NCBI GenBank assembly: GCA_024516155.1
Contig: JAJJXM010000111.1
Span: 1 to 64,000 of the forward strand
Length of the DNA: 64,000 nt
Direction of reading: 5' to 3'
Source of the DNA: Pyronema omphalodes
Lineage: Eukaryota > Ascomycota > Pezizomycetes > Pezizales > Pyronemataceae
Part shown: positions 1 to 9,202 of the stretch, one piece after another
How positions within the stretch are numbered: the stretch's first letter is position 1
How the letters are laid out: each line of letters opens with the position of its first letter
Position numbers and translations under genes: made by a program
The notes under the pieces: model-generated
Database searches by the model: none
Told to the model about the DNA's origin: nothing
The model's input: only the letters and a program-made list of their open reading frames with translations

Positions 1-1639
1 TGCTCCAAGAAAGGCGCCGGTGTACATATACCCCGTCTTCACCTCGTTGAACCAGAGAGGCGGTCCCATAAAAACGATTCCCAGTACCACACCAATCATG
101 ACGGTCCAGCCAATTAAGGTGCCTTGGGTTAACATACCCCAGAAGATAGCTGGGTGAAAAAGTAGAGGGATAGGCCGTAGAAGAAGCTTAAAGAGATTCT
201 CGTCCGTTTTTCGGCCATTGAATAAGGCGAGTGATTTAACGAAGCTGACAGGAGCGGGAATAGTATCTGCTGCCATACCATCTATTCCTTTATCTACCAC
301 GACATCCCTAGGTAGACGAACAGGATCTTCACTATTCCTAGTACTCGGGAATTCCTGTAGGACGATATTCTCGGTGGATGCAAGGTCGGTGTTAACCTCC
401 CTTCTGAAAGCTGTCTCGGGAACAAAGAAGAAGATGAACGGTAACATTATTGCGGAGAAAATTCCGACGAAATAGAAGGGCCAGCGCCAGGACATTTCCC
501 GCGTCATTTTACCGACTATTACGGGGGTGAAGAATGCTCCGCCGAATAAGGCAAAGTTGGTGAAGGCCATTCTTTTGCCTCGCATGTGAACTGGATATAG
601 GTCACCTATGGAGGCGTTGACGAGGGATTCGAAGGGTGCGATGGCGACACCTTGGATGATGCGGGCCCATAGTAATGATTTGTAGGATTTTGCCGCGCCG
701 CCCCAGATTGAACTGATGATTAAGAGAACTGTTCCAAGGATGTAGAGATGTCGTTTTCCCCATACTGGGTCGAGATATTAGTATTGTATTAAGCTTCGAT
801 GTAGGTCTAATAATTACCTCGAGCTGATGGTACAAATATAAAACCAGCTACACCGACACCGAGAAGATGGTACCCTAATCCGTTCGTTTAGCATCCGTTG
901 TCCATACAACCCCCCTCCCTCTATTTCATATGTCGGTTTACCTGTCAAAAGTGCAATATCTGTAAATGTCCGTTGCCAGAAAAACGCAAGAGCGACCGTA
1001 TTTGCTGCCAGTAAAGGACCGAGGCTATTGTGGCAGTTTATGTAAGCTATATTGAGATTGTATGACGAAGAGGAATGTATTACGTGGCAGCCAAAATCTG
1101 TATACCACAGTCAGTGTTACGTTACATCGGTAGATACCCGCCCGGGCTTCCTTATTCTGAAGATCCGGCAAGATAAAGAAAGATAAACATACCGAGATTA
1201 TACACAATACAGTAGTTATCAAATCTCTTTTAAATAAACTCCAATTCTGTAACCCGGTATAGCTTCATTAGCTATCTCACTCTTACTACCATTCCTATTC
1301 CCATGCTCCACCTTTCTCTATCCATTTCCCGTTGATAATGCATAAATTGTAGACACGAACCAAAGGATCATTAGGATCATCAGACGGCTGCGGAATTAAA
1401 ACAACCGGCTTTTTCCCCGCAGTATCATATTTTAGTCGGGGGTCGAGTCTGTCTGCTTCCGCGGTTTCGATCTGGAAACCACCGGGAACAACGGCGCTGC
1501 CCGCGCCCATGTACGCCGTACCTGAGAACGAGTTATGTATTAGCTTCAGGCTGAGAGCTTCATGCTGTCGATAAAGGAGAGAATGGTACCTACCTGGTAC
1601 ATGGGCAAGGTGTCGGTCTTCGAGGATTCCGAGTCCCAT
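1..1639 (-). CDS. MFS transporter, DHA1-like (partial, C-terminus beyond left edge)
   Basis: Membrane transporter of the major facilitator superfamily; substrate not determinable. The chosen ATG at 1639 gives a start typical of fungal members (MGLGILEDRHLAHVPGTAYM). Exons read with confidence are 1594-1639, 1361-1521 and 1193-1246 (ending NWSLFKRDLITTVLCIIS). Splicing between about 900 and 1192 is unsettled. After an intron whose acceptor is near 868 the frame continues YHLLGVGVAGFIFVPSAR, then an intron at about 768-816, then WGKRHLYILGTVLLI, the MFS loop motif GDLYPVHMRGKR, and helices through FFTPVIVGKM to the left edge near MIGVVLGIVFMGPPLW. A long central loop (about VPETAFRREVNTDL to FNGRKTDENLFKLL) separates the two six-helix halves, as is usual. 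It stands alone, with no biosynthetic neighbours. Family assignment is secure; the exact exon structure in the middle is not. Confidence 0.85.
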
Positions 1640-2826
1640 TGTCAAGTCTCAGGAAGTTTCGCCGACGGTGCTGTCGAAGATTCGAAGGACGCAGACGCTG
1701 TGCTTCGGAGGTTTCGCGCTCCGGGTCTTCGTCCTCTCTCTCTCTCTAATCCACTTTTCTCCTTCAAGATCCCTGAGTTGCGTGCTGCTAGGTGCGGTGC
1801 CTGGAGACTTTCACTAGTAAAGTAACTGAGCCTTGGTTCGATAGTAGTGGATGCTAAGTACCAGTAAAAAGTACTAAAGTACGATGATGCTCGGGTTGGC
1901 TAAAATATTAAGCCCAGCTGAAAGACGCAAGGGGTTGTGGAAATCGACATGGTATGGAAAAAGAGCGTAAATGAAATTGAGATATATACCCGTGCTTTAG
2001 GACTGTATCACATCGATCATCGCCAGCAGAGCAACTGATCAGCCAAGCCCCGCGATTTCTGGTGATTAGCGAAAAGGGCCTACTGAATCTGTGGGAGATG
2101 GCTGGAAATATGGATGTATTATCCTACTGTAGAAGGAACAGCGGTGCTGATCCTTCAAGTTCGTGGCTTCACTGTAGTATCCACAGTCGTTGTTCGTGGC
2201 AAAGTATTTGCATCCGAGGTTATTTCGCTACAAAAAAGAACATCTTTCTCCTACACTTCGCTTCACGGAAACAAGCTTCGGCTGCGCTTTATGTTGGTCG
2301 CACGAATATACCTACTCTGCATGTATTCGGCCTGCGCATGCAAACTATCAAGATGTTAAGATAAACTTGCCGAACCAGTCGGTATATGATCCGAAAGCCA
2401 TTAAGTGAATCACGAAATAGTTTGTACTTTGTAATTGAACTCTGAACGGAATTGGCCTACACTGTACACATGCCCCCCCCCCCTAAATGGTTCTCAATGT
2501 TTTGGTTCGGAACGGCCGTTCCTCGACCCGTTTCATCCAAGCCTACGGCCCGACATCGATCTCGATCCGATAGGAAACTGGGGATACATTATCGGATTTC
2601 GTCCTGCTGTAGATGCCGTCCATCGACTGGTGATCTGTAATGGCCAAGATTACTAGAAAAATTAATTCAGTAAAGCCGAGTGGATGGTTTTTGCGTGCGT
2701 AAGTCAGATGGACAACGTAAGGCTTTGATAGCAGGGGCACGGCAGGGAACCGTTGCAAATCATCGATTATGATTTCCTCGATTCCGGCTCGTCGGGTCCA
2801 CGAATTCATCTCATGTATAAAAAAAA
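1640..2826. other. intergenic, no gene recognised
   Basis: Upstream region of the MFS gene. Only short reading frames occur, overlapping in several frames with no conserved motif. A C-run lies near 2470-2481. Nothing else could be supported. Confidence 0.5.
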
Positions 2827-3594
2827 TCATTCACCGGTTGAATTTCTTTGGCTTATTACGATATAAGGTTCTACTGATGGTATGGTGCTGTAACTCTGTT
2901 CACGGTATGTACGACTGTCTGTGCTTCTCTGAAAAATAAAAAAAAAGTTCAGCGCTTTGAGCTCTATCGTATGTGGCTCTCCATGATTATCGCGATCAGC
3001 CTTCCGCCCTTGATAAGCGAGAGTTTGGACGTTGACTAGCGTAGCCGATGAGAAAATCTCGAAATCAAAATTGAAACCCCCCAAGATGCCGTAAAATCGA
3101 CACAGCCCCGAAGATGAAATCAAAGGTGTTTCTGCTTGCCCAACGGTGTATGTATCCACAGAGGTAACTGCCAAGTAATGACAAGACCAGCAACGGTACC
3201 AAACCGGAGCGCCCGAGCCGTACAGTGTCGACGGTTGGCTGTTGTGACACCATCGTGATTTGCAATACCAACAATCATCAATCGCCAACACCATCTCACT
3301 ACTATCTCCGAAGTCCATCTGGGCGAGTTTTTTTGAGTCCGTTAAAATGCTAGATGACGACGAAATCAATCTCTTCCAATCCGGCATCTCGTGCCCGACT
3401 GCATTGTCGGTCTGCAGCTGGTGGGAAATGAAATTAGGAGGATAGAATCGCCGGCGTTTTAGGTCCCTGTAAACTCCCACACAAACTCTAGGGTCAACCT
3501 TTTCAGCGTAGTGTATGTAGCTGTTGCCAACCCAGCAGAACATCATCCACATCGGGATATGGCTGTGTCGCTCACCTCCATTGAGGATTCGCAT
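2827..3594 (-). CDS. orphan open reading frame, 255 codons, unrecognised
   Basis: An uninterrupted ATG-to-stop frame of 768 bases in otherwise gene-free DNA. At this base composition a frame that long is improbable by chance, so it may be a real single-exon gene or a recently broken one. The product is rich in Trp and Cys (for example CWVGNSYIHY, DDCWYCKSRWC and WYRCWSCHY), with no signal peptide and no clear transmembrane segment. I recognise no family. A GTGAGC donor-like site lies within the first few codons, so the true structure could be spliced. Codon use looks less biased than in the neighbouring housekeeping genes, which argues against strong expression. An orphan gene, a pseudogene and a chance frame all remain possible. 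Confidence 0.3.
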   Translation of the reverse strand: MRILNGGERHSHIPMWMMFCWVGNSYIHYAEKVDPRVCVGVYRDLKRRRFYPPNFISHQLQTDNAVGHEMPDWKRLISSSSSILTDSKKLAQMDFGDSSEMVLAIDDCWYCKSRWCHNSQPSTLYGSGAPVWYRCWSCHYLAVTSVDTYTVGQAETPLISSSGLCRFYGILGGFNFDFEIFSSATLVNVQTLAYQGRKADRDNHGEPHTIELKALNFFFIFQRSTDSRTYREQSYSTIPSVEPYIVISQRNSTGE

Positions 3595-3715
3595 TCGTCA
3601 ATCGGAGAGAGTTACATGAGCGGAACCAGAGCCAGTAACCCGCCCCATAATTTCACCATCTCGCCAATGATCCCACTAGCAAATTCCCCAGAGTTGCAAA
3701 CAGTGGTGTCTTTTC

Positions 3716-3770
3716 CTGTCTTGTCCTGTCCTGTCCTGTCTTGTCTTGTCCTGTCTTGTCTTGTCTTGTT
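3716..3770. repeat. pentamer minisatellite (CTGTC/TTGTC)n
   Basis: About eleven consecutive 5-bp units, CTGTC and TTGTC mixed, giving a pyrimidine/purine asymmetric tract. No gene overlaps it with support. Confidence 0.85.
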
Positions 3771-4135
3771 GGAAAAAGCATTTCTGCAGTTGCTCAATTT
3801 GAACGTCATTTCTTTGATTGTTCCCTGGGGAGAACACCGGTGCATGTGCAGCCACTCAGGCAACAAGCTCCGCTGCATGAAGCCTGGGGAAATGCGGTGA
3901 ACCACGTTGGAATTATAGCCGGAAGATCAATCCTGGACGCTCGAACAAAGGGAGCGCTACCCGATACAGTCAATTTAGCGGTACACCATCATAAAAATAC
4001 ACTAGGTTTGGGGGGACTATAATCGAGCCAGCATCGCTCAAGCTAGAGTAATTACAGTGCCCCCCTCCCCCTCCACATTGGAAAAGATGTCGGTCCCTCC
4101 CGCCATCTTCCAGTGTGCAGCTCACCTTCTACCCA

Positions 4136-4142
4136 TATAAAA
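4136..4142 (+). promoter_or_regulatory. TATA box of the CFEM gene
   Basis: TATAAAA lies 120 bases before the ATG at 4263, in a pyrimidine-rich 5' region. This is a plausible core promoter for a strongly expressed secreted protein. Inferred from motif and spacing only. Confidence 0.55.
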
Positions 4143-4262
4143 CCTCCCTTTCCCGTCCATATCACCTCCGATCTTTAACCTGCAATTGCAATCGTTTATC
4201 ACAACCTTATCGATTATTTCCCATTCTTTAGGACAACCTTCGCTACAAACCATATATTCAAA

Positions 4263-4893
4263 ATGAAGTTCTCCGTTGCCATCATCCTCGCCGCCGTCAG
4301 CGCCATCGTCTCTGCTCAGGGACTTGGAGACCTTCCTCCTTGTGCCGTAAGTTTTTTTACTCTTTTCTCAAGTCGATTAATTCTGACAATACCCCACAGG
4401 CTTTGTGCGCCTCTGGAGCTTTGGGTGGCATGACCCAGTGCAGCACCACCGACTTCAAGTGTATTTGCAGCCAGAAGGATTTCTTGACCAAGATCACCGA
4501 GTGTGTTTCCAAGTCCTGTGACAAGGCCGACCAAGACAGTATGTTACCTTTCACTAAACTCTTTTCCTACATTTCGTCATACTAATCCCTCTCACAGAGA
4601 CCGTTCAGTTCGCCGCTGGCTTGTGCAAGTCCGCCAACGCCCCTATTGACCAGACCATTATCGACTCCTTGACCAAGGCCTCCTCTTCCGTCGCTTCTGC
4701 TGCTCCTACCGGATCCTCATCCAGCGCCGCCGTCGCCAGCTCTGCCGTTCCTACCGCCTCCGGATCCCCCGCCGCCTCAGACGCTGCCACTGGATCCGCC
4801 GTCCCCTCTGCCCTCCCCACCGGTGCCGCCAACAAGCTTGCCGTCTCTGGAATGGGGGCCGTCGCCGGAGCTGCCGCTCTTTTCTTGCTCTAA
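4263..4893 (+). CDS. CFEM-domain GPI-anchored cell-wall protein
   Basis: Small secreted CFEM protein, a fungal family of eight-cysteine domains found on the cell surface, some members binding heme or acting at host interfaces. Exons 4263-4346, 4400-4538 and 4598-4893 close to 172 residues. An N-terminal signal peptide (MKFSVAIILAAVSAIVSA) is followed by the CFEM domain at about residues 24-80, with all eight cysteines visible: PPC, ALC, TQC, FKC, IC, TEC, KSC and GLC. The FKCIC pair and the Asp in TTDFKC fit the heme-binding type, where an Asp is the axial ligand. A long Ser/Ala/Pro/Thr linker follows, then a C-terminal hydrophobic tail (AVAGAAALFLL) typical of a GPI-attachment signal. Codons are strongly C/T-ending, suggesting high expression. 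It has no functional neighbours here. The specific role (iron uptake, wall structure or effector) cannot be told. Confidence 0.93.
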
Positions 4894-6074
4894 ATTTTTT
4901 TCGTTTTCTTTCAAATGATTCAGGAGGTTTAATGTTTTCTTTTCTTTTCTACGGGCGTCATGGGTTTACGAAAGCAATTAATGATTGGGTTAAATAAATG
5001 TACTGTTAATATCATGGGTTACGCATCCTATATGGTCCGTGCCGGAAAATTTCTTGGTTTATACCTACCGCAATACATATGTGTATGGCTGATAATTTTC
5101 TATCCATCGAGAAATTAAATCTTGCTAGCCAACTGGAAGATGAATTATGAACAAAATATATTTTTTTGTTTTTTTTTTTCTCTTTTTGACTGGGATACAT
5201 ACATCCATGCATAATGGGATCATGGAAGATAATGCACACTCTGCACGCTCTGCACTTGAAATAAACGAGATTAGATGACCTATAATCCCTGTAGTAAACC
5301 AATGATATCAAAAAGTGACATGGAAGTGCTATGTACATACATGACAGCTTACTCCCCCACCCCCCTACTCTCGTGCTACAAAACTACAAATTTGAATATG
5401 TATGTACATAGCATCATAGAGACAGACCGAACAAACCTTCAACCCGCCGCCGTACTGGTATGGTAGTAATCAGAAGTTTCTGGTATGCAGTTTCAGGTAG
5501 CGACTCGGTTACGGGTTGGTGGGGAGGCTGCAGGTCTGTAGGTCTGTATGTAGGGACTCTGGGATTGTAGAGTTCTGGAAATGATTACGGAAATGATTAT
5601 AGGAATCAAATCACTTATCTCTGATCATCTCATCTCATGTTTTCGATATAACTGGAAAATAGAATAATATTGAACTTGGAACTTGGAACTTGGGGTATAG
5701 AATCCTGAATCTGGAAAACTTGGGGAAATTATAGCTGTGAAGATAGATATATGTTGATTAGAGAACTGCTGTGTTGTTGTGTTGTTATGTTGTTATGTTA
5801 CTGCACTTTATAGCATCATTAGCATGATATTTTTGATGATGCTGTCGGCCGTGCAGATAGGTAGATAGGTAGATAGATAGATATGCAGATGTCAACTAAA
5901 TAATTCCGTTGCATCGTTCTGTCGCTGCTTGACTCTTACTGCTTGATATTCTCGATTCTGGGTTTTTTTTGGTTTTTTGGTTTTTTGGTTTTTTGGTTTT
6001 TCTTTAACAAAAGAGAAGGAAATGATATACATAACTTAAAACGCAAAAAAGTAAAAAATAAAAAAGGAAGCCCT
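4894..6074. other. intergenic; AT-rich with small simple repeats
   Basis: Contains the 3' region of the CFEM gene (AATAAA-like signal near 4993) and scattered short repeats: an AACTTGG triplet run near 5676-5693, a GATA tract near 5868-5882, and a (GGTTTTTT)n tract at about 5961-6001. No gene is supported. Confidence 0.6.
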
Positions 6075-6191
6075 TGAATTGTCTGAATTGTCTGAATTGT
6101 CTGAATTGTCTGAATTGTCTGAATTGTCTGAATTGTCTGAATTATCTGAATTATCTGAATTATCTGAATTGTCTGAATTGTCTGAATTGTC
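6075..6191. repeat. 13 copies of a 9-bp tandem repeat (TGAATTGTC)
   Basis: 117 bases equal 13 units of 9 bp, with a block of three central units carrying ATC instead of GTC. Because the unit is a multiple of three it creates long artificial reading frames on both strands; no protein is called. Confidence 0.92.
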
Positions 6192-6343
6192 AGGACTCGG
6201 GTATTCAGACACTTAGGTACTGTATCTTGAGTATAGTTGGTTATTTGGCTTGAAGTTTGTATGGGAGTTAATATTACTAGGTTACATCCTCGTCGTTGCA
6301 TGCAATGTAGAATGTAAGATGTTCTCGAGTAGGGTTATGGAAA

Positions 6344-6376
6344 TAATACCCTAATACCCTAATACCCTAATACCCC
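6344..6376. repeat. short telomere-like tract (CCCTAATA)n
   Basis: About four units of TAATACCC, related to the fungal telomere complement CCCTAA but with two extra bases. Too short and variant to be called an interstitial telomere. Confidence 0.6.
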
Positions 6377-6813
6377 GGTGATCTGGGGCTGAAGTTGGAG
6401 TTGAAGCTGAGGCTGAGGCTGATGTTGTAGCTGAAGATAATTTCGATGTCGATGTCGAAGCTAAAGAATAAAAAGACGAAAAGACAAAAAGACAAAAAGA
6501 CAAAAAGAAACCCACACCCTATTTCCTCCATTACCCCCTTTCTTTATGAACTTGTAAAATTGTGATAGTGATAATAAAATCTGCTAATGTATATGTTTGT
6601 TGTATCTAAATTATAAGATACCCTAAAACCTTGTAATATGACCCGGTGTCTATTTATATACGAGTACGTTTTTGATGCGAGTGGTTTGGAGCTTTGGTGT
6701 GTTTTGAAGATAGAAGATTTAACATAGAAGATAGAAGATATAACATAGGGCTACGGAAACTTCTTTTTCAATGAATGTTAAGACTTTCTGCCGTAAGAAA
6801 CCCAGAGAGCATT

Positions 6814-6984
6814 GGGGGGGGGGGGGGGGGGGGCGTGGAACCATCTATAACAATCATCCAAACACAGAAATCAAATCTTTATTCAACCGTTACAGACAAA
6901 AAATATCCTCCATTAAAACAAAAACAGAAGCATAATTCCTCTCTGCCCGATGGATAAAAAAATTTAAAAGTCACCTTCTATCTC

Positions 6985-7033
<49 letters not shown>

Positions 7034-7121
7034 ATCTTGGTAATTGTATTAACCTATGATATTTGAGCCAAAACCAAAACCAAAGCTAACAAAACTCAAA
7101 CTCAACCCCCCCCCCCCCCCC
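6814..7121. repeat. homopolymer cluster: G20, A44 and C16 tracts
   Basis: Three long homopolymers in 310 bases: G at 6814-6833, A at 6988-7031 and C at 7106-7121. The long A-run could be the tail of a retroposed sequence, but I could not find a body for it. Confidence 0.9.
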
Positions 7122-7431
7122 GAAACTCAAAAACAAACACTCCCCACCCCTCCACTCCGTCCTAAGCTCAACAACACTAGGGTTACCCCCCATTCCAGCC
7201 CTTCAAGATCAATCCTCAACCTAGGGCTTGACTGGGGGCTTTAATACTCCATTTCCATATGCCTTGTACAGGCATCTTTGGCTGGTTATTGTGTGTGTTA
7301 TGTTGTATGCACTGCTGATAACATTGCGCTTAGGCGGGGGAGACATGAGGCATGGGGCATGAGGCATGGGGCATGGGATGTCACTCGTAATGAGCGGGGT
7401 GGGTTGGGCTGGGTTGAATGTTGGAAGATTT

Positions 7432-8005
7432 CGGGGGCGGCCCCAGTAGTGTAGTGGTATAACTCTCTGCAACTGCGCAAATACAACGTGTTGGAAGATT
7501 GCCGTGAATAGGCAATCCAGCTTGTCGTAACAAGGTCCTCGAGTTTGCTCAAGCCGAACCTTGAAGGGGACCAAGTGGGACACCAAACAGGGTTTGATCA
7601 GGAGGATGAGACTAGCCGACTTTTCTACTATATATAATGCTTCCTCTCTGTGTATCGTCATCATCATCTACAATAGAACCGTCTGTCTCTCCCTGTGCTT
7701 TCTCACACAACGGGTTCGAATCTCGTGTCGCTCCCACAGGTATTGCTTGGTTACCGGGGTTTGTCCTCAGGGAGGTTTACCCGGTGCTCAGGATAAGTGG
7801 TTACGCTTTCCTGATCTATGCCTCCTTAGGTATAGACAAGTGTTGGTGGAATGGTTGGGTTAATATGGGTGTAGGAGATTAGGGCGCCTCATTAGGAGAC
7901 TTCGGTCTCGAGGACAGGAAAAATGGTTGTACAAGTTGCTTTACCCGCATAGGCCTTAAAGGCCTCAATCGGACGTATGATTAAAATAAATAAATAAATA
8001 AATAA
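7432..8005 (+). mobile_element. tRNA-derived SINE with (TAAA)n tail, split by a solo LTR
   Basis: Both ends are flanked by a perfect 15-bp direct repeat, AATGTTGGAAGATTT, at 7417-7431 and 8006-8020, which reads as a target-site duplication. Near the 5' end is a pol III A box (TAGTGTAGTGG, 7447-7457). A B box (GGTTCGAATC, 7713-7722) sits in a perfect five-pair T-arm (ACGGG/CTCGT). The element ends in GTATGATTAA followed by a (TAAA)n tail. The A and B boxes are separated by an inserted 219-bp solo LTR. Subtracting the LTR and one copy of its 5-bp duplication puts them about 43 bases apart, the normal tRNA spacing. The body without insertion is about 350 bp. A second 3' end of the same family lies at about 48336-48395. 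No coding capacity. The 5' acceptor-stem half does not pair with the 3' half, so it is not a tRNA gene. Confidence 0.78.
7489..7707 (+). mobile_element. solo LTR, copia-like, copy 1 (inside the SINE)
   Basis: A 219-bp element beginning TGTTGGAAGATT and ending CTCACA, thus with the TG...CA ends of an LTR. It is flanked by the 5-bp direct repeat CAACG (7484-7488 and 7708-7712), as expected for integrase-mediated insertion. A TATA box (TATATAA) lies at 7629-7635, 140 bases in. The TGTTGGAA start and TTCTC-rich end recall Ty1/copia LTRs, but family assignment needs the internal region, which is absent. It interrupts the tRNA-like head of the SINE between A and B boxes, so it is the youngest layer here. 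Confidence 0.82.
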
Positions 8006-8007
8006 AA

Positions 8008-8226
8008 TGTTGGAAGATTTTTAAGAACAGGCTATCCAGATTGTTGTAACAAGGTCCTTGAGTTTGCTCAAGACAAATCTTGAGGGGGACAAAGTGGGAC
8101 ACCAAACGGGATGTGATAAGGTGGATAAGATCAACTGACTTTTTTACTATATATAATGCTTCCTCTCTCTGTATCGTCATCATCATCTACAATAGAACCA
8201 TCTGTCTCTCCCTGTCCTTTCTCTCA
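8008..8226 (+). mobile_element. solo LTR, copia-like, copy 2
   Basis: Same 219-bp length as copy 1, TG...CA ends, and TATA box at the identical offset (8148-8154). By eye it differs from copy 1 at about 30 positions (roughly 86% identity, 18 transitions). The SINE inserted about 13 bases into this LTR, so the SINE target duplication reproduces its first bases at 7419-7431. Its own 5-bp duplication is unclear: the ancestral left flank ends TTGAA and the right flank starts TTGGG, which may have been altered by the GGGGATTT expansion that begins two bases later. It is the oldest layer of the nest. Confidence 0.8.
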
Positions 8227-8228
8227 TT

Positions 8229-8548
8229 GGGGATTTGGGGATTTGGGGATTTGGGGATTTGGGGATTTGGGGATTTGGGGATTTGGGGATTTGGGGATTT
8301 GGGGATTTGGGGATTTGGGGATTTGGGGATTTGGGGATTTGGGGATTTGGGGATTTGGGGATTTGGGGATTTGGGGATTTGGGGATTTGGGGATTTGGGG
8401 ATTTGGGGATTTGGGGATTTGGGGATTTGGGGATTTGGGGATTTGGGGATTTGGGGATTTGGGGATTTGGGGATTTGGGGATTTGGGGATTTGGGGATTT
8501 GGGGATTTGGGGATTTGGGGATTTGGGGATTTGGGGATTTGGGGATTT
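8229..8548 (+). repeat. 40 perfect tandem copies of GGGGATTT
   Basis: 320 bases equal exactly 40 uninterrupted 8-bp units, with G-tracts of four separated by ATTT, on the + strand. This is a textbook G-quadruplex-capable sequence. It starts immediately after the 3' end of solo LTR copy 2. The repeat translates without stops in several frames (GFGDLGIW-type), which I regard as artefact. Confidence 0.95.
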
Positions 8549-9202
8549 AGAATTCGGTACGATAATATTTTTTTTTGAAAGAAAAAAAAAAGAAAAGAAA
8601 ACATAATTATGGTAAGAGTGATTAGAAGGTTTATCAAGTGAAAAGGAAATGGTTTTTGTTGGGAAAAGTTGGGAAAGTGAAGCTGGAAATTGATTACCGG
8701 GGCATGGTGCTGGTTTGTTCGAAGCTTTGTTGTTGGTAATATGGTAAATTCTGGATAATAGAGATTGTGTTCTGTGAAGTGTCAAGGGATTGCGTAATTG
8801 TTTTTGGGTCTGGGTGTACTGCTGTAAGAATGGCTTCACTGTGTCGGAAAGACTGGTTATGGGAACTGCTATGTGCGGTATGCAATACTGAGACTGCGGG
8901 AGGCAAAGCTTGCATTTTGGATTGGGGAAATTAATACAGAAGTAAGCGATTACTACAACTTATTCTAACCCAGATGCAGAATTGGATTTTTCTGGTTCTA
9001 ACTCCAACAACTTATACAGTCCAACTCGATATCTATGCTAGGTATATTCCATCATGAATAAACGCAGTAATATTCGAAATAAAAACTCCCAAATCCGAAA
9101 AAAAAGAAACAAAAAATTTAATTCAAAGAACTTTTAATTTACAGCACTCATAATCTGCTCAATCCAAATCATTCCCAACTCATACCCATCATTTCCTCAT
9201 CT
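8549..9202. other. 3' region of the SNF2 gene and spacer
   Basis: Begins with A/T-rich and purine runs next to the GGGGATTT array. Only short overlapping reading frames occur. Nothing further recognised. Confidence 0.5.

Noticed and set aside
6344..6376. Interstitial telomere or chromosome-fusion scar
   Set aside because: The unit is CCCTAATA rather than CCCTAA and only about four copies; simple slippage is enough.
6775..6957. Short frame starting beside the G20 run
   Set aside because: Poly-Gly from a homopolymer; no conserved sequence.
7440..7760. A functional tRNA gene with a 224-nt intron (A box 7447, B box 7713)
   Set aside because: Acceptor-stem halves do not pair, the intervening segment is an LTR with its own target duplication and a second copy at 8008, and the unit ends in a TAAA tail with flanking direct repeats. 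SINE plus LTR explains all of it.
8080..8839. Long reading frames on both strands (up to 218 codons) through the GGGGATTT array
   Set aside because: An 8-bp unit without stop codons yields open frames automatically (GFGDLGIW-type and its complement). The flanks are LTR and spacer; no gene evidence.
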